From positions 1 through 29,413 of the IMG/VR virus record IMGVR_UViG_3300047157_000143: 29,413 nt of DNA, one strand, 5' to 3'. Shown one piece after another: positions 5,411 to 13,469 of the stretch. Below the pieces are notes generated by a model. The model saw only the letters and a program-made list of their open reading frames with translations, did no database searches and had not been told where the DNA came from. Source of the stretch: a virus. The stretch's first letter is position 1. Every line of letters begins with the position of its first letter. The position numbers were made by a program, and so were the translations under genes.

Positions 5411-6508
5411 ATGAGCGATGAAGACATGGCCGAAATACCAGAAGAGATTGGTAGTGAAGTCTCGGAAGCAGAGGCTCCAGCTCCAGAGGGCACGACACCG
5501 GATGTCATGGAGGACCAGCAGGCTGCGCCCCAACCCGAGTCGGTATGGAGTGCTTTCAAGCAGATTGATGAGTTTAAAGAGCAGGACGATCGAGCTATTG
5601 CAGAGCGTTTGTTCCAAGCTTATCAACAGGAACAAAAGGCTACGCAAGCGTTATCTCAGTATCAGCAGATCATGCCAGCTGCCCAAGAATACTTAAATAA
5701 TCGCACGGAATACCAGAATTGGTTGGCTGCACGTAACAATCCACCGCAGCATCCACAACAACCACCACCACAACAGGCACCTGTTCCACAGGCTCCAGTG
5801 AAGGAAAGCTGGTGGAATCCTCCGACTATCTCTGATCGACATGCTCGATACATCATCAAGGATGAGAACGGCAGAGACACGATTGACCCTAACGCACCAT
5901 TAGACGCTAGGGAATCAATTACTGATGCGTGGGAATACAAGCAGAAGTTTGCCGAGAAGTTTTTGGCTAATCCTGAAGACGCACTCGGGCCGATGGTGCA
6001 GGAAATGGCTGCAAAACAGGCAGAACAGATTGTGTCAGGTCAGCTGGAAGAGGCTGGTAGACAGCAATACGTTGCCACACTTGAAGATCAAAACCGAGAT
6101 TGGCTTTATGACGAGGATGGAAAATGGAGCGTTGAGGGAGAAATCGCCCATAAAGCTATTGAGCGGGCAAGTGCAATGGGCATAACAGATCCAGAGGCAC
6201 GTTGGCAATATGCGTTGCAGACTGTCGAAGCTGATTTGCTTAGACGCACAATGTCTACTCAGGAGCAGAACCAACAGGCTAATGCTTTTACTCAAGCGTT
6301 ACCTGAGCAGGTAGCTCCAGCTGCGGTTGAAGTTCCAGCTGAGCCGGAACCAAGCCAAAGCGAGGCTGCACTTGATTACCTACGTCGAGCTGCTAGTCGA
6401 ACACCAAGTAGGTCGGGACACAATACAAACAGTGCTCAAGCTCAAAGACAAGGTGTGAGTTTCGAGCAACAGCTTAAAGACACAGCTGAACAAATGGGTC
6501 TAATTTAA
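5411..6508 (+). CDS. capsid scaffolding protein
   Basis: This 365-aa acidic, helical protein stands directly before the capsid gene. The N terminus is Glu/Ala/Pro-rich (EEIGSEVSEAEAPAPEG). A coiled-coil-like part follows (QEQKATQALSQYQQIM), then a Pro/Gln linker (about residues 115-130), a helical core and a basic C-terminal part (LRRAASRTPSRSG, then EQQLKDTAEQMGLI). Low complexity, high charge, a basic C-terminal helix and this gene order are typical of phage scaffolds, which bind the coat protein and guide procapsid assembly. There is no sequence signature beyond that. It starts three bases after the peptidase stop. Its C-terminal EQMGLI resembles EEMGLV at the end of the protein at 9503-10336. 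Confidence 0.8.
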   Translation: MSDEDMAEIPEEIGSEVSEAEAPAPEGTTPDVMEDQQAAPQPESVWSAFKQIDEFKEQDDRAIAERLFQAYQQEQKATQALSQYQQIMPAAQEYLNNRTEYQNWLAARNNPPQHPQQPPPQQAPVPQAPVKESWWNPPTISDRHARYIIKDENGRDTIDPNAPLDARESITDAWEYKQKFAEKFLANPEDALGPMVQEMAAKQAEQIVSGQLEEAGRQQYVATLEDQNRDWLYDEDGKWSVEGEIAHKAIERASAMGITDPEARWQYALQTVEADLLRRTMSTQEQNQQANAFTQALPEQVAPAAVEVPAEPEPSQSEAALDYLRRAASRTPSRSGHNTNSAQAQRQGVSFEQQLKDTAEQMGLI

Positions 6509-6523
6509 AGAAGGAATTAACTA

Positions 6524-7651
6524 ATGGCGAGTACAACCGATTGGGCGCGCGCTGTAGCCACTACGATTACAAACTACCTGAAACAAGAGGAGATTGCGAC
6601 TCTCCGACGTTATCGAGTTTGGTCAATGATCGAGAGTGGTGGCAATGTTTTAACTAACCAGAGTGGACGTGGCTTCACTTGGGAAATTCAATTCCGTCAG
6701 CAACCTGTTTCAGGAAATGATGGAGAGACTCCGAGACAATTCAGTCGTCACAACCTCTGGCAAACTGCCGCTCTCGATTATCGTGGGTATCAAAGCACTG
6801 ATATGCTTTACACCCGAGAGATGCTCGAAAATCGCGGTCAACAAGCCTTGATTCAAGTTGCTGGAAAAATGGCAACACGATTGCAGACTTCAATCGAGCA
6901 AAAGCTTGCTGGTGAAGTTTACGTTGATGGTGATGAGCCAGGTAACGAGTTGCGATTTCAGGGGTTGGATTCGTTCTTTGATTACGACGGATCAATCAAC
7001 ATCGCTGATGGTTCATGGCGTGGTACTGGCGTTGTAGACGCTGCCGACCGTTTCCTTTATCCAAAGGATACTTACGCTGGACTTAGCACCGAGCTTGGTG
7101 CAATTGCTGGTTCGCAAACTGCTGAAGGTGCATGGCCTGATGCACAGTGTGATCCTGAGTATGACTACTACTCACCGATCATCATCAATGCACTTAGCTC
7201 ATCCTTCAATGCTTCAGGTGAGTGGGTTGACACTTGCGTAGCTGCAATCAGAGAGGGAATTCATCAAGCGCGGAGAAACGACACGAAGGAAGCTGGCATT
7301 GACTTGGTCATGCTTGACCGTCGTATGTTCATCGATTGCTTGAACAACTTGGATGCTAAAGAGCGAACGATTGTTTCTAAGACTAACGGTCTGAAGTCGT
7401 TCGGATTTTCCGATGTATTTGAAATCGATGGTTGCGAAGTATCGACTGAATACAATGTTCCTGTTGGATGTGGCTATGGACTTAGCACACAGAACATGGC
7501 ATTGCATTCGATGCAACCACAGATCATCCAGAGTGATGGACCATACTACTCGGAAACGACACAAGGGTATAGGTACGTGGCTAGCGTTTTAGCAAACCTC
7601 AAGATGGTTTCTCCACGTAACTTCTTTAAGCTCGTTCAAGTTTCACCATAA
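6524..7651 (+). CDS. major capsid protein
   Basis: At 375 aa it follows the scaffold with AAGGAA before ATG 6524. Features of an HK97-fold coat protein are visible: an N-terminal helix, an N-arm/E-loop region with FTWEIQFRQQPV, a long helix (MLENRGQQALIQVAGKMATR), a P-domain/A-domain arrangement with the REGIHQARRND helix, DLVMLDRRMF, and a C-terminal strand set ending FFKLVQVSP. I base the call on gene order, length and this pattern, and it resembles coat proteins of short-tailed phages. It would build the icosahedral head with the scaffold and the decoration-like proteins that follow. Confidence 0.85.
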   Translation: MASTTDWARAVATTITNYLKQEEIATLRRYRVWSMIESGGNVLTNQSGRGFTWEIQFRQQPVSGNDGETPRQFSRHNLWQTAALDYRGYQSTDMLYTREMLENRGQQALIQVAGKMATRLQTSIEQKLAGEVYVDGDEPGNELRFQGLDSFFDYDGSINIADGSWRGTGVVDAADRFLYPKDTYAGLSTELGAIAGSQTAEGAWPDAQCDPEYDYYSPIIINALSSSFNASGEWVDTCVAAIREGIHQARRNDTKEAGIDLVMLDRRMFIDCLNNLDAKERTIVSKTNGLKSFGFSDVFEIDGCEVSTEYNVPVGCGYGLSTQNMALHSMQPQIIQSDGPYYSETTQGYRYVASVLANLKMVSPRNFFKLVQVSP

Positions 7652-7661
7652 GGGAGTAACA

Positions 7662-8360
7662 ATGGGTTTCTTCACAGATGCAGGTTTCGGGCGAGGGGAG
7701 TTACTGGTCACCCAGTGGCCTCAGTGGCCGCGACGTACACCAAGTTACAAGGCGGGTGAAAGCATTCGTCTTCAACACAAAGTGTTCATGGATGTTGATC
7801 CGAGCATGACTCGTGGTCATAAGCAGTATTCCAATGAGCAGGTCAAGTGCGTAGCGGTAAAGAACACCACTGACTCTCCTCTCGCTGTCGGAAGCGAGCA
7901 GTCAATAGACGGCTATACAGGCCGAGTAGATGAATATCTTCAGAAGCCTGTTAAGCCTACTGAAATTTTCTGGCTGGTTGTCGAAGGTCTTGTAACGACT
8001 GACTTTGCAGCAGGTACGCGAGTACGAGTTGCAGGTGGTTCTGACGGGACGTTGGTTCCAGCTCCTCCAGAAACAACGATTGGTACTGTTTCGATAACAG
8101 GTCCAGCTACTGGTGCTGCGGACGGCTCTGTTGAGTTGTCAGCTGCTACCGATGGTGATGCTGGTGGTTTGACGTACACGTGGAGTATCAATCCAGATAC
8201 GAATGCGTCTATCGAGAACGGCAACAACAGTACGGTCAAAATTAATTTTGGTGCAGGTGCAAGTGGTGCTTACGACGCAACATGCGTAGTGGGTACTACT
8301 GATCCGAGTGCAACCGATGGTCCTTCACAACAAGCGACTAAAACAGTCACAGTCTCGTAA
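7662..8360 (+). CDS. capsid decoration-like protein with C-terminal Ig/PKD-like domain (232 aa)
   Basis: Residues about 40-125 form a domain shared with the next gene: KVFxDVxP, then VKCVAVKNTT, DGYTGRVDEYLQK, then W-V--G-VTTDF-AGTR. Residues about 138-232 are a beta-rich Ig or PKD-like domain (TIGTVSITGPATGAADGS, LTYTWSINPD, ATKTVTVS). Ig-like domains on phage heads, as in T4 Hoc-type proteins, often bind cell surfaces or mucus. GGGAG precedes ATG 7662, ten bases after the capsid stop. Placed next to the capsid gene and duplicated, it is probably an outer head decoration or head fibre, though a head-completion role cannot be excluded. Confidence 0.72.
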   Translation: MGFFTDAGFGRGELLVTQWPQWPRRTPSYKAGESIRLQHKVFMDVDPSMTRGHKQYSNEQVKCVAVKNTTDSPLAVGSEQSIDGYTGRVDEYLQKPVKPTEIFWLVVEGLVTTDFAAGTRVRVAGGSDGTLVPAPPETTIGTVSITGPATGAADGSVELSAATDGDAGGLTYTWSINPDTNASIENGNNSTVKINFGAGASGAYDATCVVGTTDPSATDGPSQQATKTVTVS

Positions 8361-8376
8361 ATAAGGGAAAGCTTAA

Positions 8377-8784
8377 ATGCCAGATAACGCATATCATCTT
8401 GACCCACCATTTGGTCGTGGATGGGTATATGGGAAGAGTTGGGGTCAGACCGAAGACCAAGCGTGGGAATACCGCGACCAGCCTTCCAGCACAACAGGTG
8501 ACAACCAACGTCAACGCACGAAGGTGTTTCCTGATGTGAATCCAAACACTGGTGCTGTACTCAGCAACCAGGCTGTTACTTGTGTAGCAGTGAAGAACAC
8601 TACCGCTGGCGTACTCGTTGCAGGGGCAGCAGCCACTGCTGACGGTTACACAGGCAAAGTGGATGAGTACCTTCAGAAGGACGTACCGGTAGGTGAGATT
8701 TGTTGGCTTGTGATTGATGGACCAGTCACAACTGACTTTGATGCTGGTACTCGTGAGTATTATTCCGATGGTGGTCCTGCTTAA
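8377..8784 (+). CDS. capsid decoration-like protein, paralogue without Ig domain (135 aa)
   Basis: It shares the core domain of the preceding protein: KVFPDVNP, VTCVAVKNTT, DGYTGKVDEYLQK and WLVIDGPVTTDFDAGTR align in order. It ends after this block, lacking the Ig/PKD-like extension. The N terminus differs, with GRGWVYGKSWGQ in place of GRGELLVTQWPQW. AGGGAAAG precedes the ATG. The pair arose by tandem duplication, with the first member gaining (or this one losing) the outer domain. The two may occupy different positions on the capsid lattice or form mixed oligomers. Confidence 0.72.
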   Translation: MPDNAYHLDPPFGRGWVYGKSWGQTEDQAWEYRDQPSSTTGDNQRQRTKVFPDVNPNTGAVLSNQAVTCVAVKNTTAGVLVAGAAATADGYTGKVDEYLQKDVPVGEICWLVIDGPVTTDFDAGTREYYSDGGPA

Positions 8785-8798
8785 TTAGAAAGATAACA

Positions 8799-9194
8799 AT
8801 GAGGATAGCATTCTTCCCTCTGCTTTTGGGTCTGGTAGTTCTTGCTGCATGCGGCACGAACGAAGCTCCGGCTTCATCAACTGGTTCCGATTGTCATGGC
8901 AGTAAGGATGGTCGAGCGGTAACTGATGCCGATAAGGCAAAGGTTGTCCGTAAGTCCGATGATTGTGAAGAAGAAAACGAGCGACGTGGCAACACGTGTG
9001 CTGATCGACGCAATCGCATTGGCAATGCAGTGAAGGCTTTTCAAGTAGTATCTTGGCGACACAAAGCCGATCGTTTGGAAGCTAGGGGAGAGGCTATCGA
9101 GGAGCGTATGACAGCTCGTGCGGAGGAACTGCGAGCTGGAGCACGATGCAAAGCGAAGGAGGTTGCGAAAGCAGTCGCTGTAAATCGTGATTAA
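8799..9194 (+). CDS. predicted lipoprotein, possible outer-membrane spanin (131 aa)
   Basis: The N terminus is a lipoprotein signal (FFPLLLGLVVLAAC, lipobox LAAC with Cys18 as acceptor). The mature part is short, highly charged and helical (DKAKVVRKSDDCEEENERRG, then HKADRLEARGEAIEERMTA), with several further cysteines. A lipid-anchored helical protein in a phage suggests an o-spanin or another envelope-disrupting or superinfection-exclusion factor. Its possible membrane partner is the one-TM coiled-coil protein at 2739-3140, on the other strand. The start has only a weak AGAAAGAT site. A clear terminator lies 28 bases past the stop, so this is the last gene of the capsid transcript unless read-through occurs. 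Confidence 0.7.
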   Translation: MRIAFFPLLLGLVVLAACGTNEAPASSTGSDCHGSKDGRAVTDADKAKVVRKSDDCEEENERRGNTCADRRNRIGNAVKAFQVVSWRHKADRLEARGEAIEERMTARAEELRAGARCKAKEVAKAVAVNRD

Positions 9195-9221
9195 TTCGCA
9201 CGTTCCAATTTGAGCCTCTTT

Positions 9222-9260
9222 AGCGGCTGGTGGCTGTGATCGGCCCCAGCCGCTTTTTTT
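9222..9260 (+). terminator. rho-independent terminator after the capsid/lipoprotein genes
   Basis: AGCGGCTGG (9222-9230) pairs with CCAGCCGCT (9246-9254), nine perfect base pairs, followed by a run of seven T. The 15-base loop contains a further GGC/GCC pairing. It is the only textbook intrinsic terminator in the window. It would partly separate abundant capsid mRNA from the packaging genes. Confidence 0.85.
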
Positions 9261-9273
9261 ACACAGGTGACAT

Positions 9274-9513
9274 ATGAGCAATCCTTTTGGTGATCAATCA
9301 AAAACAGAGTATGCATCGGGTCAACCAGCCGGTTTGCGTTGGGATCGTGGCAGTGGAATTGATGGTAAGCGTGTAGCCAATGCTACCGAAGATCAGGACG
9401 ACCCAGCTGCGGCAAAGAAGAAAAAGAAACGTAAGGGAAAGAAAGGCATGTCCATGCAGTGGAATGACCGCATGGCAGCAGCATTTAAGGGGATGAAAAA
9501 CAATGGCCGTTAA
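9274..9513 (+). CDS. small lysine-rich protein (79 aa)
   Basis: AGGTGA precedes ATG 9274. The first half is polar (MSNPFGDQSKTEYASG). The middle has an extreme lysine block at about residues 48-58 (KKKKKRKGKKG), followed by MQWNDRMAAAFKGMKNN. Such a basic patch suggests nucleic-acid binding, for instance a DNA-condensing virion protein. No family is recognised. The last 11 bases overlap the start of the next gene. It is the first gene after the terminator, with no promoter motif of the ACCATAAA type in front of it. Confidence 0.65.
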   Translation: MSNPFGDQSKTEYASGQPAGLRWDRGSGIDGKRVANATEDQDDPAAAKKKKKRKGKKGMSMQWNDRMAAAFKGMKNNGR

Positions 9514-10336
9514 TGTTCCTGCACCCGCACCACCAGCGGTAGCACCACCAGCTCCAGATCCGGTACGCAGTGCGGTTGCTGATGGTATTCGCGATGGCAA
9601 CTACAACTACATCGAGGCTTACGAGAGAGATATTCTTGGTCGCCCAAGACTGTCACAGGGTTCCAGCTCTATCTCCCGTTCTCGCAGTCGTTCGTATGAT
9701 TACACGGGGATGGATAAGGCGCACGAAATTGGTCAGCAGGCAGCAGCCGGTCAGGGTGCTTTGTATGACGCTGCGATGAAAGATCCAATGTCTATTCCGG
9801 GTCTAACCAGTCGCATTGGTGCTATGCAGCGTTATGTCAATGCGTACAAGTCTGGGCAAGATCTACCTGATCAAGTTGTTCTTCCAGCTCGTCGTTTGGC
9901 AAGCGAGAGCGATTCGTTCTCTCGTTCAATTTCACGAGGTTATACCCGTGATAAATTGGGTGGTGCGGAGAAAGCAATTCGTCCGACTGACAAACGTGGC
10001 GGTGGTGCAGCTGCCGAAGCTGCCGATCAACCAGCGCAGTTCGATGACAGTAATTCTGGTGATGGTGGTGGTGGTGGTGGCATTCAGGCACAGGATGCAG
10101 GGTTTGGTCCGCAAGGTCCACCGTTGCCGGGATTAGGTGGTACGGATCAATCACCTCTTGATCGTGCTTTGCCTGATCCAGGTTCTGATGACTTGGATGG
10201 TCGTCATGGGATTCCGTCATTACCAGTGGGCAAGGAAAGGCTGCCACGTGACACCGAAGGTGCTCGCAACTTATCGATGGTAAAAGATCCACAAACAGTC
10301 TTACGACGCATTCAAGAAGAAATGGGGTTAGTGTAA
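9503..10336 (+). CDS. low-complexity virion-type protein (277 aa)
   Basis: The N terminus is Pro/Ala-rich (VPAPAPPAVAPPAPDPVRSA). A Ser/Arg run follows at about residues 53-66 (SSSISRSRSRSYDYTG), echoed later by SFSRSISRGYTRDK. Then come a helical part, a Gly6 run and a Pro/Asp-rich linker. The C-terminal helix VLRRIQEEMGLV resembles the scaffold's C-terminal EQMGLI. Disorder and repeats like these fit a virion assembly or internal protein. No enzyme motif is present. Its start overlaps the preceding gene by 11 bases and its stop overlaps the next start (TAATG), so all three are co-translated. Confidence 0.65.
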   Translation: MAVNVPAPAPPAVAPPAPDPVRSAVADGIRDGNYNYIEAYERDILGRPRLSQGSSSISRSRSRSYDYTGMDKAHEIGQQAAAGQGALYDAAMKDPMSIPGLTSRIGAMQRYVNAYKSGQDLPDQVVLPARRLASESDSFSRSISRGYTRDKLGGAEKAIRPTDKRGGGAAAEAADQPAQFDDSNSGDGGGGGGIQAQDAGFGPQGPPLPGLGGTDQSPLDRALPDPGSDDLDGRHGIPSLPVGKERLPRDTEGARNLSMVKDPQTVLRRIQEEMGLV

Positions 10337-10896
10337 TGGGACGAAGAAGAGAGTTTTCATACGGTAATCATCGCAACACGCATCCTGAGTACGGTCATCG
10401 TGAAAGCGCAGCTGGTTATCAGCAGCAAGCGAACATGCTGTCCCGGCAGGCTACGAATGAAAACATTGCAAACCGGCAGTCGATGCAGAAGGGTATTGGT
10501 ACTCCAGGCCTTAGTAACCTAATTGCGGACCAAGACGCCATGTATACGCCTACTGAGCACGCGATGAACGAAGCTCAGCAGATGGCAAACAAGCACTACG
10601 ACTATGCTGCTGCCCAAGAGCAAGCCAATGCTCACGATCGTAATATGGACTTAGCCGAGAATCAGTTAATGGCTAATGTTTTCTCTGGTCAGTATGCCGC
10701 TGATGCAGGCGTAGAAGCTAGTAACTATCAGGCTGACAGACAAGTCGATGGTCTTAAAGCCATTAACGATGGATTCAAGGGTGTGCTTGGAAACCTAAAC
10801 AATCCAGGTACTCAAGAAAACGCTCCGGATGTGTATTACACGGATGAATACGGCAACCCAATAGGGCAAACGACATGGAACCAAAGAAACCGATAG
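10336..10896 (+). CDS. Gln/Asn/Ala-rich helical protein, possibly internal virion protein (186 aa)
   Basis: It begins in TAATG with the stop of the preceding gene. It is basic at the N terminus (MGRRREFSYGNHRNTH), then long amphipathic helical stretches rich in Gln, Asn and Ala (YQQQANMLSRQATNENIANR, EHAMNEAQQMANKHYDYA, EQANAHDRNMDLAENQLM). It closes with a Tyr/Asp-rich end (DVYYTDEYGNPIG). This composition is common in ejected internal proteins of podoviruses, so that role is a guess. It overlaps the next gene by 22 bases. Confidence 0.62.
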   Translation: MGRRREFSYGNHRNTHPEYGHRESAAGYQQQANMLSRQATNENIANRQSMQKGIGTPGLSNLIADQDAMYTPTEHAMNEAQQMANKHYDYAAAQEQANAHDRNMDLAENQLMANVFSGQYAADAGVEASNYQADRQVDGLKAINDGFKGVLGNLNNPGTQENAPDVYYTDEYGNPIGQTTWNQRNR

Positions 10897-11444
10897 TTGG
10901 CAAAGGCGAGAAGGCTTGCAAGGGTTGTGCGAAGGTTTTGGAGTATACTCCTAAGAACTTCCCTATCTTTCGCAAGCAGCGAACGCTGTGCTTTGATTGT
11001 GTCGTAGGACGCAAAGAAGCTCGTCGTGCACAGAAGAACGCGCGTAACCGAGACACAATGGACAAGTCTGAAGAGGCACTTGTCAATGCGTTTTGCCAGA
11101 AGGTACGATCTGGAGGTTTAAAGGGTGGTGCAAAGGTTCCGCATAGTGCGGAGTTGCTTGAATCCATAATGAATTTCTACGGTGGCGTTGATGGGTTTTC
11201 CGCAATGCTCATGAAGCATTTCTGGGCATCACCGTCTGGCGGTCAGCAGCGTGGCAAGGTCTTAGAGATGATATCTAAACTTGTGACTGCAAATGCTGAT
11301 CAGGGTGGCAGCAAGATACCGTTGGCGTTGTGGACAGAGGAAGACCTAGAGCGAGAGCTGGAAGAACGCCTCAGAGAAACAGCAGCTGGTTTTTCCATTC
11401 CTGAAGAGTTGTTCAGTCGTAAAATCGAAGAGCCTGCTGAGTAG
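10875..11444 (+). CDS. probable small terminase subunit with N-terminal zinc ribbon (189 aa)
   Basis: Two Cys pairs, Cys15/Cys18 (CKGC) and Cys39/Cys42 (CFDC), make a zinc ribbon, with aromatic and basic residues between. A basic linker (RRAQKNARNRD) follows. The helical body includes LESIMNFYGGVDGFSAMLM, then GKVLEMISKLV, PLALWTEEDLERELEERL and an acidic end. It sits 21 bases before the large terminase, where small subunits are usual, and its helical C-terminal half fits. I find no direct terminase signature, so this is mainly from context. A zinc ribbon is not standard in TerS and would replace the usual HTH for DNA recognition. It could instead be a separate packaging or late-transcription factor. 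Confidence 0.55.
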   Translation: MEPKKPIVGKGEKACKGCAKVLEYTPKNFPIFRKQRTLCFDCVVGRKEARRAQKNARNRDTMDKSEEALVNAFCQKVRSGGLKGGAKVPHSAELLESIMNFYGGVDGFSAMLMKHFWASPSGGQQRGKVLEMISKLVTANADQGGSKIPLALWTEEDLERELEERLRETAAGFSIPEELFSRKIEEPAE

Positions 11445-11465
11445 CACTTATCGTTGGAGGGCGAT

Positions 11466-13139
11466 ATGGGCATATCCCAACACAACAGACAAAAGCTGCT
11501 GGAGCTGCAAGCTGAGCTATCCCAGCGTCAGACTGAGGCGTTGCGTTTATATGTACCCTCAGATACTCAAGAGCAGTTTCATCAGAGCACTGCTTCAGAA
11601 CGTCTGGTTATTGGCGGTAACAGATCTGGAAAGTCATGCTGTAGTTTCGTTGAGCTGGCTCGTGCTATGACTGGTCAAGACCCGTACAACAAATATCCCA
11701 AAGAGAATGGGATTGCAATGTGTGTGGGCAGGAACTGGCAGCACATCGCAGCGGTGATGCATCGTTATCTTTTACGTCCAGGTGCATTCAAGATCATCAA
11801 GGATCTGGATACAGGCAAATGGCGAGCGTTTAATCCAGACACTGACATGGATCGCCAAAAGGAATCAGAGCAGGCACCCCAGCTTATCCCTCCCCGAATG
11901 ATCAAGAACATCTCGTGGCAGATGAAAGCCTCGAAGATGATTAATACGCTAGAGCTGACGAATGGTTGGAATGCCTACTTCTACTCCAGCTCTGGTGAAA
12001 TCCCACAGGGTATCGCTGCGGACATTGTTCTATGCGACGAAGAAATCGAACGGGATGAGTGGATACCTGAAATGCAGGCTCGTTTGGCTGACCGCAAGGG
12101 TCGGCTTTGGGTAGCTGCTATGCCTCACTCAACGAGTGAATGGTTGCTCGGCCTTACCGAACGTGCAGAGGCTGACGCAAAGGAAGGACGCAAAGATCGG
12201 ATTGAGATGTTCCGGTTGCGGTTCCTTGATAACGTGCATATCGAAGAGGACGAGCGGGAGAAGATGATCGCTCGATGGTCTGCACAGGGAGCTGATGTTT
12301 TACGGCAACGTGCAGAGGGTGAGTTCACGTTTGACAGTCTCAGTGTATTTCCTTCGTTTAGCATGCATACGCATGGTATTGACCGTAAATCTTTTCCAGA
12401 TCTCCAGATCCCAGCTAACTGGACCCGCTACATGGCGATTGATCCGGGCCATCAGGTAGCAGCTGCGTTGTTTATGGCTGTATCTCCTGACGAGCAAATG
12501 TGGGTAATTTACGATCAGGTGTACTGCCGACAGGCCAATTCCGATAAATTTGCAAAAGAGATTAAACAACATTTGGGGCAGACCACTTTGCGATCTATGA
12601 TTATAGATATGCACGGAGGGCGTTTAACTGACATTGGCAGTGGACGTAGTGTAGCGGAACAGTACACGCAGGCATTTGTCAAGTACGACATTCGTAGTCA
12701 GATGACTGGACATAGTTTCCAGCTTGGTTGCGATGACGTTACGGCACGGATCTCAGCGGTACAGTCTGCTTTGACAGTGCGTCCATCTGGCACACCGAAG
12801 CTTCGGGTCTTGCACAATGCTGTGCCAGATCTGGAGCGTGAGATGAAGAAGTACAGGAAGAAGACTTCATTAGTTAATGGTGCAAAGGTTATTACGGATG
12901 TACCGAACGAACGGGGGGAAGTTCATCTGTGTCAGTGCTTGTGCTATTTAGTGGCAAGTGAGCCTATATGGGCACAGCCTGAGATTGTGGTAGACGAACC
13001 AAAGAGGCATCCTCTGGTGGAAGCCTATGAGAAGAAGCGGCAAAAGAACTCCAGCAGCCGCTGTGTATTTGGACCGGCTGGAGGAAGTCAACAGGAGGTA
13101 ATGGACAATGGCGCAATCTACGTCAGTCAATGGGGGTAG
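11466..13139 (+). CDS. terL: terminase large subunit (ATPase and nuclease)
   Basis: This 557-aa protein is the DNA-packaging motor. The ATPase half has Walker A IGGNRSGKS (residues 49-57) and Walker B IVLCDEE with Asp191/Glu192. The RNase H-like nuclease half has acidic residues Asp326 in MAIDPGHQ and Asp381 in MIIDMHGG. ATG 11466 directly follows GGAGGGCGAT; an in-frame TTG 12 bases upstream overlaps that site and is rejected. It would pump DNA through the portal and cut it at the end. The C terminus overlaps the next gene by 32 bases. The subfamily, and hence cos or headful packaging, cannot be settled by eye. Confidence 0.93.
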   Translation: MGISQHNRQKLLELQAELSQRQTEALRLYVPSDTQEQFHQSTASERLVIGGNRSGKSCCSFVELARAMTGQDPYNKYPKENGIAMCVGRNWQHIAAVMHRYLLRPGAFKIIKDLDTGKWRAFNPDTDMDRQKESEQAPQLIPPRMIKNISWQMKASKMINTLELTNGWNAYFYSSSGEIPQGIAADIVLCDEEIERDEWIPEMQARLADRKGRLWVAAMPHSTSEWLLGLTERAEADAKEGRKDRIEMFRLRFLDNVHIEEDEREKMIARWSAQGADVLRQRAEGEFTFDSLSVFPSFSMHTHGIDRKSFPDLQIPANWTRYMAIDPGHQVAAALFMAVSPDEQMWVIYDQVYCRQANSDKFAKEIKQHLGQTTLRSMIIDMHGGRLTDIGSGRSVAEQYTQAFVKYDIRSQMTGHSFQLGCDDVTARISAVQSALTVRPSGTPKLRVLHNAVPDLEREMKKYRKKTSLVNGAKVITDVPNERGEVHLCQCLCYLVASEPIWAQPEIVVDEPKRHPLVEAYEKKRQKNSSSRCVFGPAGGSQQEVMDNGAIYVSQWG

Positions 13140-13467
13140 GTGGACAGCCCCTGAAGTAGCGATTGGGGATCAAGTATGGTTCTACGAGAATCCAAAGAAC
13201 ATGAAAGATCCGATTAATGGTGTGATCTGTCGTCGGCCAGGAGCCAAGACAGTGTACATCCTTGCTTATTCCGAAAGTTTTGGATGGGTTGAGAAGCCTA
13301 GTGTGCACCATGTGGACGATCCGGAGCTACTTCAACGTATTGAGTGGCAACAATTTGGTGCGTGGGAGCTTTCTCCTACCACAAAGTTATTAAGGAGACT
13401 TGAAGACGTGTTGCCACAGTTCGAGTCCTTAATAGCAAAACCCAAACCTGTTAAGAAGAGTGCATAG
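13108..13467 (+). CDS. small hypothetical protein between terL and portal (119 aa)
   Basis: ATG 13108 lies inside the 3' end of terL with GGAGGTAATGGAC before it. The N-terminal part looks like a small beta-barrel (VAIGDQVWFYENP, then INGVICRRPGAKTVYILAY and FGWVEKPSVHHVDD). The second half is helical (KLLRRLEDVLPQFESL) with a basic tip. This resembles an SH3-like fold plus a helix, but I cannot assign a family. Position suggests a role in packaging or head completion. The portal starts three bases after its stop. Confidence 0.68.
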   Translation: MAQSTSVNGGRWTAPEVAIGDQVWFYENPKNMKDPINGVICRRPGAKTVYILAYSESFGWVEKPSVHHVDDPELLQRIEWQQFGAWELSPTTKLLRRLEDVLPQFESLIAKPKPVKKSA

Positions 13468-13469
13468 CT

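Noticed and set aside
7646-7657. ACCATAAGGGAG, looks like the promoter core and like a T7 promoter start
   Set aside because: It is the Ser-Pro-stop end of the capsid gene followed by the next gene's GGGAG, and it lacks the ATCA part of the 11-mer.
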